IMG/VR virus record: IMGVR_UViG_3300032220_001158
Coordinates: 1-23,406 of that record
Length of the DNA: 23,406 nt
Reading direction: 5' to 3' (one strand)
Source of the DNA: a virus
The position numbers were made by a program, and so were the translations under genes. Positions 12,419 to 19,401 of the stretch are shown in pieces; the first letter of the stretch is position 1, and each line of letters begins with the position of its first letter. Under the pieces are notes generated by a model. That model saw nothing but the letters and a program-made list of their open reading frames with translations. It did no database searches and was not told where the DNA came from.

Positions 12419-12716
12419 TAGGATTAAACGGCGTGTACTTAAAAAGTTTCCTAATGCTAAAACCACTATGACTCCAGAGGGCAGATACAAAGTATCTAAC
12501 GGATATGGTGGGTACATTGGCGATGAAGTTTATTTACCCTCTCAGCCAACTATTATGGATGCTTGGTATTGGGCTAATGAATGTTTGAAAACGATTCAGA
12601 ATATTAATCGTACCCATCCCGATAAAAGTATAATGGATTTTGATGAAAGAAAATTCAATAGGATATCATCCCGTAATTTTAGGAAAAATAAAAAAGTAAA
12701 ATTAGATAATAATTAA
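12366..12716 (+). CDS. hypothetical basic protein, 116 aa
   Basis: Lys/Arg-rich protein with MTPEGRYKVSNGYGGYIGDE near residues 36-55 and an aromatic helix (DAWYWANECLKTI). The MTPxGRYxV part recalls the protein at 5629. Start at 12366 lies 53 nt inside the previous gene; the proteins are in different frames and both look real. No close family known to me. Confidence 0.7.
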   Translation: MKKKTKQPKVVSVNPQFDRIKRRVLKKFPNAKTTMTPEGRYKVSNGYGGYIGDEVYLPSQPTIMDAWYWANECLKTIQNINRTHPDKSIMDFDERKFNRISSRNFRKNKKVKLDNN

Positions 12717-12762
12717 TTCTTTTTCCATATTTATTATTGTATAACAATTAAACAAAAAAGTT

Positions 12763-13068
12763 ATGAATGGTAAATATAAAAACGCACCGATTAAGAGTTA
12801 TGTAAATAATTCGTTTGGAATAACTCAAAAGCAGGAAGCTAAGTTTCAGAAATACGCTGGAAAAAACTATACGGGTATTGATTTACAAATTAATCCCGAA
12901 CTAAAGCCATCCGATTATCCCGTAAAACCATTTACCGAAATTGGTAGTTTAAAGATAGGAAATAATGAAATGGTAATTACAAAAGCGGAAGCAGAACGAA
13001 TTATTGATACTCTTAATGATGCTTTACTAACAGTAGAAAAAAAGTATAGGTTAAATATATTTAACTAA
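12763..13068 (+). CDS. hypothetical protein, 101 aa
   Basis: Unrecognised. N-terminal basic segment, a middle part with repeated Pro (INPELKPSDYPVKPFTEIG) and a C-terminal amphipathic helix (ITKAEAERIIDTLNDALLTVEKKY). It follows a 46-nt AT-rich gap that may hold a weak promoter I cannot define. No signal or membrane segment. Confidence 0.7.
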   Translation: MNGKYKNAPIKSYVNNSFGITQKQEAKFQKYAGKNYTGIDLQINPELKPSDYPVKPFTEIGSLKIGNNEMVITKAEAERIIDTLNDALLTVEKKYRLNIFN

Positions 13069-13077
13069 TAAAACACA

Positions 13078-13566
13078 ATGGGTTCAAACAATCAAAGCAC
13101 TACTGAATTTGAAAAATTAAAAGATGCTTTGTTTGGTGGATATGGATTCAAGCCAGACCCACACACATCACATTCATTTGCTATTAGCTCAAACGCACCG
13201 ACTACTGGGCCAATAACGCATATACATAACGCAATAGATAAAGAATCAATTCTTTTAAACAAAGAAACTTTTGATAATTATATTTCCAATTGTGCTGATA
13301 TAATAAAAAAGAAAAAAGAACCATATTATACTTTAGTAAAAAATAATCTTAAAACAGTTTTCTTTTCTACCGATGTAGAGGTAGATGATGTTTATAAAAC
13401 TAAAATGCGGGAAAGACTGCAACTTATTTTGAATAAAACATATTATAATAAAAACGAAATATTGGAAGAGGTTGTGTGGATAATTGATGAGTATATTGCT
13501 GAAAGTGGTTACGCATTATCCAAAGAAATTTTAGTTTGGTTAAACGAACAATATAAAAAAGATTAA
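13078..13566 (+). CDS. hypothetical protein, 162 aa
   Basis: Unrecognised. The first 60 residues are polar and His-rich (PHTSHSF, HIHN); the rest is helical with many Lys and Glu and ends in an aromatic helix. It starts 9 nt after its neighbour. No known motif. The codon at VVWIID contains a TGTGGATAA 9-mer, which I treat as chance. Confidence 0.7.
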   Translation: MGSNNQSTTEFEKLKDALFGGYGFKPDPHTSHSFAISSNAPTTGPITHIHNAIDKESILLNKETFDNYISNCADIIKKKKEPYYTLVKNNLKTVFFSTDVEVDDVYKTKMRERLQLILNKTYYNKNEILEEVVWIIDEYIAESGYALSKEILVWLNEQYKKD

Positions 13567-13578
13567 CTATTTATTACT

Positions 13579-13962
13579 ATGGATATGGAAGTTTTCTGGA
13601 ATGAGCAGGAGTATGATTTCTATAAATCTCTCTCACCAAGAGATAAGTTGATATATTTTTCCGATATGTATTCAGGCTTTTTTGAAAAGCTGGGCGATGA
13701 AGAAGATATTATAGAATTTTCTGATGAGGATAGTTTAGATGCGGACAGATTGGAAAGTTTATTTTCCGATTATGATACTGAAGATAAAAATAAAAAGTTC
13801 ATAAAAATTCAATGTCTACAAAACGAAGATATTACACCCATACTACTTAAATTGATTTGTGATGGATTTATACTTAAAAAATCTGATATAGTTCGTTCCC
13901 CAAATGGGGATACGCATAGATTTATTGTAATAGGACAAGTACCACCCACATCATTAAATTAA
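13579..13962 (+). CDS. hypothetical acidic protein, 127 aa
   Basis: Strongly acidic in the middle (GDEEDIIEFSDEDSLDADRLE), with a C-terminal strand-helix part. Such charge is seen in DNA-mimic or partner-binding phage proteins, but nothing specific identifies it. The 18 bases around the start (13568-13585) are identical to those at the gene at 21728. Confidence 0.7.
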   Translation: MDMEVFWNEQEYDFYKSLSPRDKLIYFSDMYSGFFEKLGDEEDIIEFSDEDSLDADRLESLFSDYDTEDKNKKFIKIQCLQNEDITPILLKLICDGFILKKSDIVRSPNGDTHRFIVIGQVPPTSLN

Positions 13963-13965
13963 TTT

Positions 13966-14184
13966 ATGATAATTGATGAGTTTGATTTTGATAATGGAAT
14001 ATTTGGTCAGATTCGATATAAAAAAGATACAAAAATTTTTTTCAATAAATTGTTTATGGAAGATGAGTTCAGATGCTATTTAGTTAATTCATCAAATGGG
14101 AGAGAAGTTTATTTAACATCCACACCAACTCAATCCGAAGCAAAGGCTTATTTGTTCCAATTACATAATTCAAGACACAAATAA
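13966..14184 (+). CDS. hypothetical protein, 72 aa
   Basis: Unrecognised small alpha/beta protein: IIDEFDFDNGIFGQIRY, a strand-rich middle and a C-terminal helix. It begins 3 nt after its neighbour's stop and ends the run of small genes. No motif or localisation signal. Confidence 0.65.
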   Translation: MIIDEFDFDNGIFGQIRYKKDTKIFFNKLFMEDEFRCYLVNSSNGREVYLTSTPTQSEAKAYLFQLHNSRHK

Positions 14185-14218
14185 CTTTGGTATGATTTTT
14201 GATATATATTAAAAGAGT

Positions 14219-14233
14219 ATAACCTAAGGGCGC
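14219..14233 (+). repeat. left arm of an inverted repeat flanking hsp20
   Basis: ATAACCTAAGGGCGC. Its partner at 14731-14745 (GCGCCCTTGGGTTAT) is the reverse complement at 14 of 15 positions. The arms enclose the Hsp20 gene almost exactly. Confidence 0.7.
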
Positions 14234-14237
14234 AACC

Positions 14238-14254
14238 GACTACCGTAAGGGGTC
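14238..14254 (+). other. hairpin with GTAA tetraloop in the hsp20 leader
   Basis: GACT-A-CC, loop GTAA, GGGGTC: six pairs with one bulged A and a GNRA-type tetraloop, 47 nt before the Hsp20 start. The 14185-14300 gap holds this, the left inverted-repeat arm, and AT-rich DNA; no clear promoter. It could influence hsp20 mRNA stability or temperature response. Confidence 0.5.
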
Positions 14255-14300
14255 AAAATTAAAATTATGTTTAACAATTAAAATAGATTTAAGGACTATT

Positions 14301-14717
14301 ATGACACATATTAGAGAATTACCTGCGTCACCATTTGATATTTTGGTGAAAAACTTTTTCACAACCGATTCATTTTTCGCACCGGCGATGGATGTAAAAA
14401 TCGGTCATCCCGTAGATATCTACGAAACTAAAGAAGGGTTATGTTTTGAAATCGCTGGCACCGGTTTAACCAAAGAAGATATTGATATCAATATTGAAGG
14501 CGATTTGTTGAGGGTTTCTTATACCAAAAAAGATGAAACCAAAGAAGGTGTAAACTATATTCACAAAGGAATCGCAAAGCGCTCTTTTAATTTGGGATAT
14601 AAGATTGCCCGTAAATATGATTTGAATTCAGCAGAAGCATCTATGAAAGATGGTTTACTCAAAATCAGTATTCCATTTGCTGAAGAATCAAAACCAAAAT
14701 CACTAAAAATTAAGTAA
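14301..14717 (+). CDS. small heat shock protein, Hsp20 family
   Basis: An ATP-independent chaperone that holds unfolding proteins. The 138-residue protein has a short N-terminal arm (1-35), an alpha-crystallin domain (about 36-125: PVDIYETKEGLCFEIAGTGL, IDINIEGDLLRV, and the A-x-x-x-DGLLKISIP ending) and a short C-terminal tail with a (L/I)-x-I type anchor, LKIK. Length and order are as expected. Hsp20 genes are known in T4-like phages of cyanobacteria. It stands alone between a structured leader and a hairpin, flanked by a 15-bp inverted repeat. Confidence 0.93.
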   Translation: MTHIRELPASPFDILVKNFFTTDSFFAPAMDVKIGHPVDIYETKEGLCFEIAGTGLTKEDIDINIEGDLLRVSYTKKDETKEGVNYIHKGIAKRSFNLGYKIARKYDLNSAEASMKDGLLKISIPFAEESKPKSLKIK

Positions 14718-14726
14718 TCAAATAAA

Positions 14727-14754
14727 ACCCGCGCCCTTGGGTTATAATCTTTTA
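14727..14754 (+). terminator. weak terminator-like hairpin after hsp20
   Basis: AACCC, loop GCGCCCTT, GGGTT, then ATAATCTTTT. It contains the right arm of the inverted repeat (14731-14745). The stem is short and the T tract interrupted, so read-through to the purA-like gene is plausible. Confidence 0.4.
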
Positions 14755-14765
14755 AAAAGTTATGT

Positions 14766-15770
14766 ATGATTCAGTACGCTGATATTATTGTAGATTTACA
14801 AGCCGGTGATACTGGTAAAGGTAAGGTTGCGCATTTCCTATCCAAAGATAAAGAATACACTCATGTGGTTCGTTATAATGGAGGGGGAAATGCCGGCCAT
14901 ACCGTTTATCACAATGGAGAAAAATTTGTAACCCACTATATTCCCGTTGGTGTATTCTATGGTATTAAATCTATCATCGGGCCGGGATGTGTAATAAACA
15001 TTTCAGACCTTTACAGTGAATGGAAAGAATTAGAGGATAAGGGTATTAATGTATCTGATTATCTTTTCATAGATAAGAGGGTTCATATGATAAGGTCCGA
15101 ACATTTGATGGAAGATTCCAAAGATACAAAAATAGGAACTACCAAAACAGGCAATGGGCCTGCGTATCGGGATAAGTATGCCCGAACAGGTATTAGAGCT
15201 GGTGATGATGAATTAAAATTAAAAAACATTATTGATATCTACGAAGAGTTTTATGGTAGTACATCTGTAAAAATCTTATTTGAAGGTGCTCAAGGATTTG
15301 AGTTAGACATTGATTGGGGTGATTACCCGTATGTAACCTCATCGCATTGTACAGTTGGTTCTGCTATTATGAATGGTGTTCCACCACAAAAGATACGAAA
15401 GGTGTATGGGGTAGCAAAAGGATATCGTACTTATGTAGGAGCAAAACAATTTGAGGGGGATAATGAAATCTTTGGTAAGATTAGATTGTTGGGTAATGAA
15501 TATGGTGCTACCACTGGTAGGAGTAGACAAGTTAATTGGTTGGATATGGATTTACTTATCAAAGCAATAAATTTAAATGGTGTAACCGATATGGTGTTCA
15601 ATAAAATTGATGTATTGGAAGAGGCAGGTACACTTTGTTTTATTTACTATGGTAAACCAATGTATTTTGAAAATTCAGATTCATTTAAATCGGAGATAGA
15701 ATCTATTATCAGAACAAAATGCGAATCAGTCAAAAATATTATTTTCAGTTATTCACCACATTCAATTTAA
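14766..15770 (+). CDS. purA: adenylosuccinate synthetase family (PurA/PurZ0-like)
   Basis: Makes adenylosuccinate from IMP, aspartate and GTP, or a related reaction. At 334 residues it is nearer archaeal PurA and phage PurZ than bacterial PurA (about 430). Motifs: DLQAGDTGKGK at 10-20, GNAGHT at 41-46 with the catalytic His, GPAYRDKYAR near 131-140, FEGAQGF at 172-178, YPYVTSSHCT near 187-196, GATTGRSR at 247-254, and NKIDVLE at 279-285, a guanine-selecting loop as in PurA. D15 keeps the aspartate that PurZ enzymes replace by Ser, but T16 (E in most PurA), GF and the CT after YPY-TS are shared with PurZ. IMP use is therefore more likely than dGMP, with an intermediate state possible. No close promoter seen; probably from hsp20 read-through. 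Confidence 0.88.
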   Translation: MIQYADIIVDLQAGDTGKGKVAHFLSKDKEYTHVVRYNGGGNAGHTVYHNGEKFVTHYIPVGVFYGIKSIIGPGCVINISDLYSEWKELEDKGINVSDYLFIDKRVHMIRSEHLMEDSKDTKIGTTKTGNGPAYRDKYARTGIRAGDDELKLKNIIDIYEEFYGSTSVKILFEGAQGFELDIDWGDYPYVTSSHCTVGSAIMNGVPPQKIRKVYGVAKGYRTYVGAKQFEGDNEIFGKIRLLGNEYGATTGRSRQVNWLDMDLLIKAINLNGVTDMVFNKIDVLEEAGTLCFIYYGKPMYFENSDSFKSEIESIIRTKCESVKNIIFSYSPHSI

Positions 15771-15774
15771 AAAA

Positions 15775-15831
15775 TTTAACGAAAATTTAATATGGGGGGT
15801 TTGGAAAAATCCCCCTTTTTTATTATATTTG
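15775..15831 (+). promoter_or_regulatory. promoter with 16-bp upstream element (copy 4)
   Basis: TTTAACGAAAATTTAA at 15775-15790, 9 bp, TTTGGA at 15800-15805, 20 bp after TTTG, TATATTTG at 15824-15831, a full match to TAnnTTTG. The -33 box is the loop of a terminator hairpin. Drives uvsE at 15852. Confidence 0.75.
15794..15821 (+). terminator. intrinsic terminator after the purA-like gene
   Basis: GGGGGG (15794-15799), loop TTTGGAAAAAT, CCCCC (15811-15815), then six T. It starts 24 nt after the stop. The loop doubles as the -33 box of the uvsE promoter. Confidence 0.8.
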
Positions 15832-15851
15832 TAGTATCTAAACCAAAAACT

Positions 15852-16745
15852 ATGTCAAACTTAGGATACGCTTGCATCAATATGACTTTGGGCAAGAAAA
15901 AGATTACCACCAATAGGGGTATGATTAGAAAAACCTTTTTAAAGGAAGGTATTAGCAGGGCTTCGGAGCTTGGGTTGCAGAACACCCGTGACCTGATAGA
16001 GATTATCAAATGGAATGAAAAGATGGGTATAAAACTCTTTAGAATCACCTCTAATCTATTCCCCTGGTCATCTGAGTACCCACTATCAGATATGCCTCAT
16101 TTTGCTCATATATCCAATCTCCTGAAGGGTGCTGGGATATTGGTATCCAACTATGGACAGAGGATTACATCTCATCCTGGCCCCTTTAATGTACTCGTTT
16201 CACCCAATGAAAAGGTGGTAAACAATACCATAACTGATTTATCGTTGCATGGGGAGGTCTTTGACCTGATGGGGTTGAGTAGAACCCCCTACAATGTCAT
16301 TAATATCCATTGTAATGGTGTCTATGGGGATAAAGAATCAGCGATGGATAGATTCTGTCGGAACTTTGAAAGGTTGCCTGAATCGGTTCAAACCAGACTG
16401 ACGGTAGAAAACGATGATAAGGCAAGTATGTATTCGGTAAAAGACCTGATGTATATCCACCAAAGAACTGGTATCCCAATTGTGTTTGATTACCACCACC
16501 ACAAATTTTGTACAGGTGGTTTATCAGAACAGGAAGCTTTGGAGTTAGCAATGACAACTTGGCCTGATGGAATCAAACCCGTAGTCCACTATTCAGAATC
16601 AGCTCCAGGTAAAATCCCTCAAGCACATTCAGATTTTATTTCAAACAAAATTGAAACTTATGGTTACGATTTGGATATTGAAGTAGAAGCTAAAATGAAA
16701 GAATTAGCAGTTCTTAATTACTTAAATCAGTATGGGCATAATTAA
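15852..16745 (+). CDS. uvsE: UV damage endonuclease UvsE/UVDE
   Basis: Nicks DNA 5' of UV photoproducts, starting an alternative excision repair. From the ATG at 15852 it has 297 residues, close to bacterial UvsE. TIM-barrel metal-site motifs appear in order: NIHCNG about 151-156, VENDDK from 185, FDYHHHKF with D213 and three His at 215-217, and PVVHYSE about 240. The opening LGYACINMTL is typical of the family. I rejected the in-frame ATG at 15792 because it lies in the terminator hairpin and upstream of the -7 box. It has its own promoter and terminator, so it is a single-gene unit. Confidence 0.93.
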   Translation: MSNLGYACINMTLGKKKITTNRGMIRKTFLKEGISRASELGLQNTRDLIEIIKWNEKMGIKLFRITSNLFPWSSEYPLSDMPHFAHISNLLKGAGILVSNYGQRITSHPGPFNVLVSPNEKVVNNTITDLSLHGEVFDLMGLSRTPYNVINIHCNGVYGDKESAMDRFCRNFERLPESVQTRLTVENDDKASMYSVKDLMYIHQRTGIPIVFDYHHHKFCTGGLSEQEALELAMTTWPDGIKPVVHYSESAPGKIPQAHSDFISNKIETYGYDLDIEVEAKMKELAVLNYLNQYGHN

Positions 16746-16775
16746 CCTGTTAAAGGTTATTATCTATTTTTTGGA
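16742..16775 (+). terminator. intrinsic terminator after uvsE
   Basis: TAACCT, loop GTTAA, AGGTTA (6 bp) overlapping the uvsE stop region, followed by TTATCTATTTTTT. Confidence 0.6.
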
Positions 16776-16813
16776 TATTTATTTTATATTTCAAGTTTCT
16801 CTTGTTGTTTACA

Positions 16814-16841
16814 ATCAAGCTTGATATCAAAAGATTTGATA
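16814..16841 (+). promoter_or_regulatory. overlapping palindromes, operator-like
   Basis: ATCAAGCTTGAT (16814-16825) is a perfect 12-bp palindrome. It runs into TATCAAA-AGA-TTTGATA (16825-16841), a perfect 7-bp inverted repeat, and TTGATATCAA is itself a palindrome between them. Four ATCAA/TTGAT half-sites in 28 bp suggest a repressor or activator array. It lies 48 nt before the membrane-protein gene; I see no consensus promoter beside it. Confidence 0.5.
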
Positions 16842-16889
16842 ATAAATACAACTGAGGAAGTTAATAAAGTTAAAAAAATGGAATAACAT

Positions 16890-17897
16890 ATGAAAAATTT
16901 TTTTACGAGAAAAAATGGTTTCATAATCTTAATGATATTATCCACATTTACACTTGCTGGTTCAGCTGCATACTATTCCGTATTTGGTCTTAGTTCACTT
17001 TTCGCTGGAGCAAGAACTGAAGTTATTATAATGGCGGGGGCATTAGAATTTGCAAAAATAATTCTTGCGTCATACCTTCATAACTATTGGAAAGTAATTG
17101 GATGGTTAAAATGGTATCTGGTTTCAGCAGTTGTAATTCTAATGATGATTACATCTTTGGGTATATATGGTTTTTTGACTTCGGCATACCAAACAACGAG
17201 TGATAAGTTTACTATCCTTAATAAAGAGGTTAGTGTTGTGGATGTAAAACGAAATAGATTCAAAGAGCAATTGGTGGATTTAAACGCTGAAAAAAAATTA
17301 TTGGAAACATCCATATCATCATTAAGAGGTGGGTTAGCAACCAATAACTCTCAGACTGAAAGGGGCGCTGCCTCCCAACGAAAGGTTTTAAGTAGTGAAT
17401 TAAAAATGGCGGTTCAGCAAAGAGATATTTTAAGTTTAAAAATAGAATCATTGAATGATTCGTTGACTTCTTTGGATTTACAAATATTAGATAAGGAGTC
17501 AAACAATGATGTAGCTGCTGAAATAGGTCCATTAAGATACTTGGATAAATTAACTGGGTGGGGTATGGATAGAATTGTAAATTGGTTTACATTATTAATT
17601 GTATTGGTATTTGACCCATTAGCAATTTCTATGGTTATAGCCCTAAATAAACTTATAAAAGAAGTTAAGATAGAGGAAATTAAACCTATTGAAGAAATAC
17701 CAATCAAAGAAGAAATAGTTATCAATTCTAAAGAAGAAATTAAAGAACCGGTTGTAGAAACTAAAGAAGAAAGACCTGATGTAGTATTTGAACCAACTAC
17801 TGAAGAAGCATTAAATCTATATAGTGAAGAATCAAAAACACCAACACCAACACCAACACACACTTATGCAAAAACCGGCGCTGATAGATATAGATAA
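16890..17897 (+). CDS. membrane protein with central coiled coil, DUF4407-like
   Basis: A 335-residue protein. Membrane helices are at about 11-33, 43-63 and 72-97, then a coiled coil at about 103-205, then another helix at about 230-253, and an acidic Pro/Glu-rich tail (EEIKPIEEIPIKEE and so on) ending with a TPTPTPT repeat. This topology, with FDPLAI in the last helix, recalls DUF4407 and phage inner-membrane proteins of unknown role. It might anchor something at the cytoplasmic membrane, since the coiled coil and tail would lie on one side. It has palindromic sites upstream and ends 18 nt before the next promoter. Confidence 0.75.
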   Translation: MKNFFTRKNGFIILMILSTFTLAGSAAYYSVFGLSSLFAGARTEVIIMAGALEFAKIILASYLHNYWKVIGWLKWYLVSAVVILMMITSLGIYGFLTSAYQTTSDKFTILNKEVSVVDVKRNRFKEQLVDLNAEKKLLETSISSLRGGLATNNSQTERGAASQRKVLSSELKMAVQQRDILSLKIESLNDSLTSLDLQILDKESNNDVAAEIGPLRYLDKLTGWGMDRIVNWFTLLIVLVFDPLAISMVIALNKLIKEVKIEEIKPIEEIPIKEEIVINSKEEIKEPVVETKEERPDVVFEPTTEEALNLYSEESKTPTPTPTHTYAKTGADRYR

Positions 17898-17914
17898 AAA
17901 TAATTAAAAATATA

Positions 17915-17946
17915 TTTGGTAATATACACTTTTTGTTGTATATTGT
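17915..17946 (+). promoter_or_regulatory. promoter, TATATTGTGTAAA type, before the ClpP-like gene
   Basis: TTTG at 17915-17918, 20 bp, TATATTGT at 17939-17946, then GTAAA. The gene starts 22 nt after the box. It is the likely promoter for the run 17968-20759. Confidence 0.7.
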
Positions 17947-17967
17947 GTAAAATTTAAACGATAATTT

Positions 17968-18591
17968 ATGATAGATGAACTTTATAATACCAATCCTTCA
18001 AATGTAAAATTTGATTACAAAAATGAAAGTGGTGATGATACTGACCCGCACAAACATTTTTTTAGGGAGTTTGATTACGGTATTGATTTAACCGATAATG
18101 TAATTGTAATCTGCGATGAAATTCAGATGGGATTACTGCCTGAATTTATTGCTAAAGTACGGCTACTAAAAAAAGTAAATACCGAAACAACCACAATCAA
18201 CATCCTATTAAATTCGGGCGGAGGTGATGTTGTAGAAACTCTTGGTATTATTGATTATATCAGAGGAAACAAAGATATGAAATTTAATATCATTTGTAGG
18301 GGTATCGCAATGTCAGCAGCAGCTCTTCTACTCGCATCAGGTACTGGGGTTAGAGCGGCATCAAAGCATTCAAAGATTATGGTTCACCAACTATCAACCT
18401 TTGCAGCAGGTAAATTAAGCGATGTAAAATCAAACGCCAAATTTGCGGATAGGTTGGAAGATGAGTGTAATAGTATGATGGCTGAATTCACAAATAAACC
18501 AAAAGAGTGGTGGCAGTCAAATCAACAAAGTGATTTATTTTTATCCGCTGCAGAAGCACTTGAATTGGGTATTATTGATAAAATTATTTAA
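17968..18591 (+). CDS. clpP: ClpP-like serine protease
   Basis: A 207-residue ClpP-fold peptidase, the family's normal length. The catalytic triad appears complete: S116 in GIAMSAAALL, H140 in SKIMVHQ, and D189 in SDLFLSAAEA, aligned with the E. coli ClpP triad. NSGGGDV at 82-88 is the usual oxyanion-loop glycine run. Residues 1-35 form an extra N-terminal segment in place of the axial loops, so partner ATPases may differ. In many phages ClpP-like enzymes are prohead proteases, but here the neighbours are an HD hydrolase and a sigma factor, and no capsid gene is in view. First gene of its operon. Confidence 0.88.
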   Translation: MIDELYNTNPSNVKFDYKNESGDDTDPHKHFFREFDYGIDLTDNVIVICDEIQMGLLPEFIAKVRLLKKVNTETTTINILLNSGGGDVVETLGIIDYIRGNKDMKFNIICRGIAMSAAALLLASGTGVRAASKHSKIMVHQLSTFAAGKLSDVKSNAKFADRLEDECNSMMAEFTNKPKEWWQSNQQSDLFLSAAEALELGIIDKII

Positions 18592-18593
18592 TT

Positions 18594-19400
18594 ATGTATT
18601 TTGATTTTTTCTCTCCAGAAGAACTACTGGAAAATTATAAAAAGTTCAGAAAATTTATTAATCAAGAATTTAGTGGTGAACGATTAGATGCCCTAAACAA
18701 AATGTATGACCATTTTGAAGAAAGGATTATCTATACACCCGCCTCATCCTTTGAGCATTTTCATAATGCTTTTCCCGGCGGATATATTGACCATATAATG
18801 AGGGTAACTCGCAATGCTCTAAAGGTATTTGAACTTTGGAAAGAGTTGGATATGGTTACTGATGATATTACAAGAGAATCGGTTGTCTTTGCAGCACTAC
18901 ATCACGATTTAGGTAAGGTGGGTTCGGTTGAAGATGATTGGTATAAAAAGAATGATTCGGAATGGCATGTAAAGAATCAGGGTAAGATTTATAAATCAAA
19001 CCCAAATTTACATTGGATGGAAATTCAAGACCGTACATTCTTTCTACTAAATCATTTTGGCGTAAAATGTACTGAAGAAGAATATCTTGCTATCCGACTG
19101 ACAGATGGGTTGTATGATTCATCCACCGAAAGTTACTATAAAACTTTTCAGGCTGAAAACCAATTAAAAACATTTTTACCCCATATTCTACACCAGGCAG
19201 ATTTTATGGCATCAAAGTATGAATACACTCGTTGGGTAATTGAAGGTAAAAAGTTAAAAGGTACAAGAGGAACTATTGGTACAAATGGAAAACCATCGGG
19301 GTTATCTAAATTTGAAAAAATTGTGTCTGAAAAATCAGAGGATGATAAACCAAAAGTTGATATGGTGTTTGATGCGTTTAAAGATATAATGGAGGATTAA
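18594..19400 (+). CDS. HD-domain metal-dependent hydrolase
   Basis: A 268-residue HD-superfamily phosphohydrolase. Metal ligands appear in order: H67 in YIDHIMRV, H104-D105 in HHDLGK, H154 in NHFG, and D203 in HQADFMA. This is the pattern of HD phosphohydrolases acting on nucleotides or RNA (YhaM, dNTPase-like). The substrate cannot be told. DatZ, the dATP phosphohydrolase of Z-genome phages, is also an HD protein but much shorter (about 175 residues), so I do not claim it. The gene starts 2 nt after the ClpP-like gene and ends 1 nt before the next. Confidence 0.85.
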   Translation: MYFDFFSPEELLENYKKFRKFINQEFSGERLDALNKMYDHFEERIIYTPASSFEHFHNAFPGGYIDHIMRVTRNALKVFELWKELDMVTDDITRESVVFAALHHDLGKVGSVEDDWYKKNDSEWHVKNQGKIYKSNPNLHWMEIQDRTFFLLNHFGVKCTEEEYLAIRLTDGLYDSSTESYYKTFQAENQLKTFLPHILHQADFMASKYEYTRWVIEGKKLKGTRGTIGTNGKPSGLSKFEKIVSEKSEDDKPKVDMVFDAFKDIMED

Positions 19401-19401
19401 T

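Noticed and set aside
15792-15851. Upstream 20-codon extension of UvsE from the ATG at 15792
   Set aside because: That start lies in the terminator hairpin and upstream of the -7 box, and UvsE proteins begin close to the LGYA segment.
16938-16946. DnaA-box 9-mers inside coding sequence (here, and at 13475-13483)
   Set aside because: Both fall within ordinary codons without any nearby element or second box; single 9-mers are expected by chance in AT-rich DNA.
14766-19400. A complete Z-genome (2-aminoadenine) pathway from the PurA-like gene and the HD hydrolase
   Set aside because: The catalytic aspartate of PurA is present, the HD protein is much longer than DatZ, and no MazZ-like gene is in the window. 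Kept only as a question about the PurA-like enzyme.
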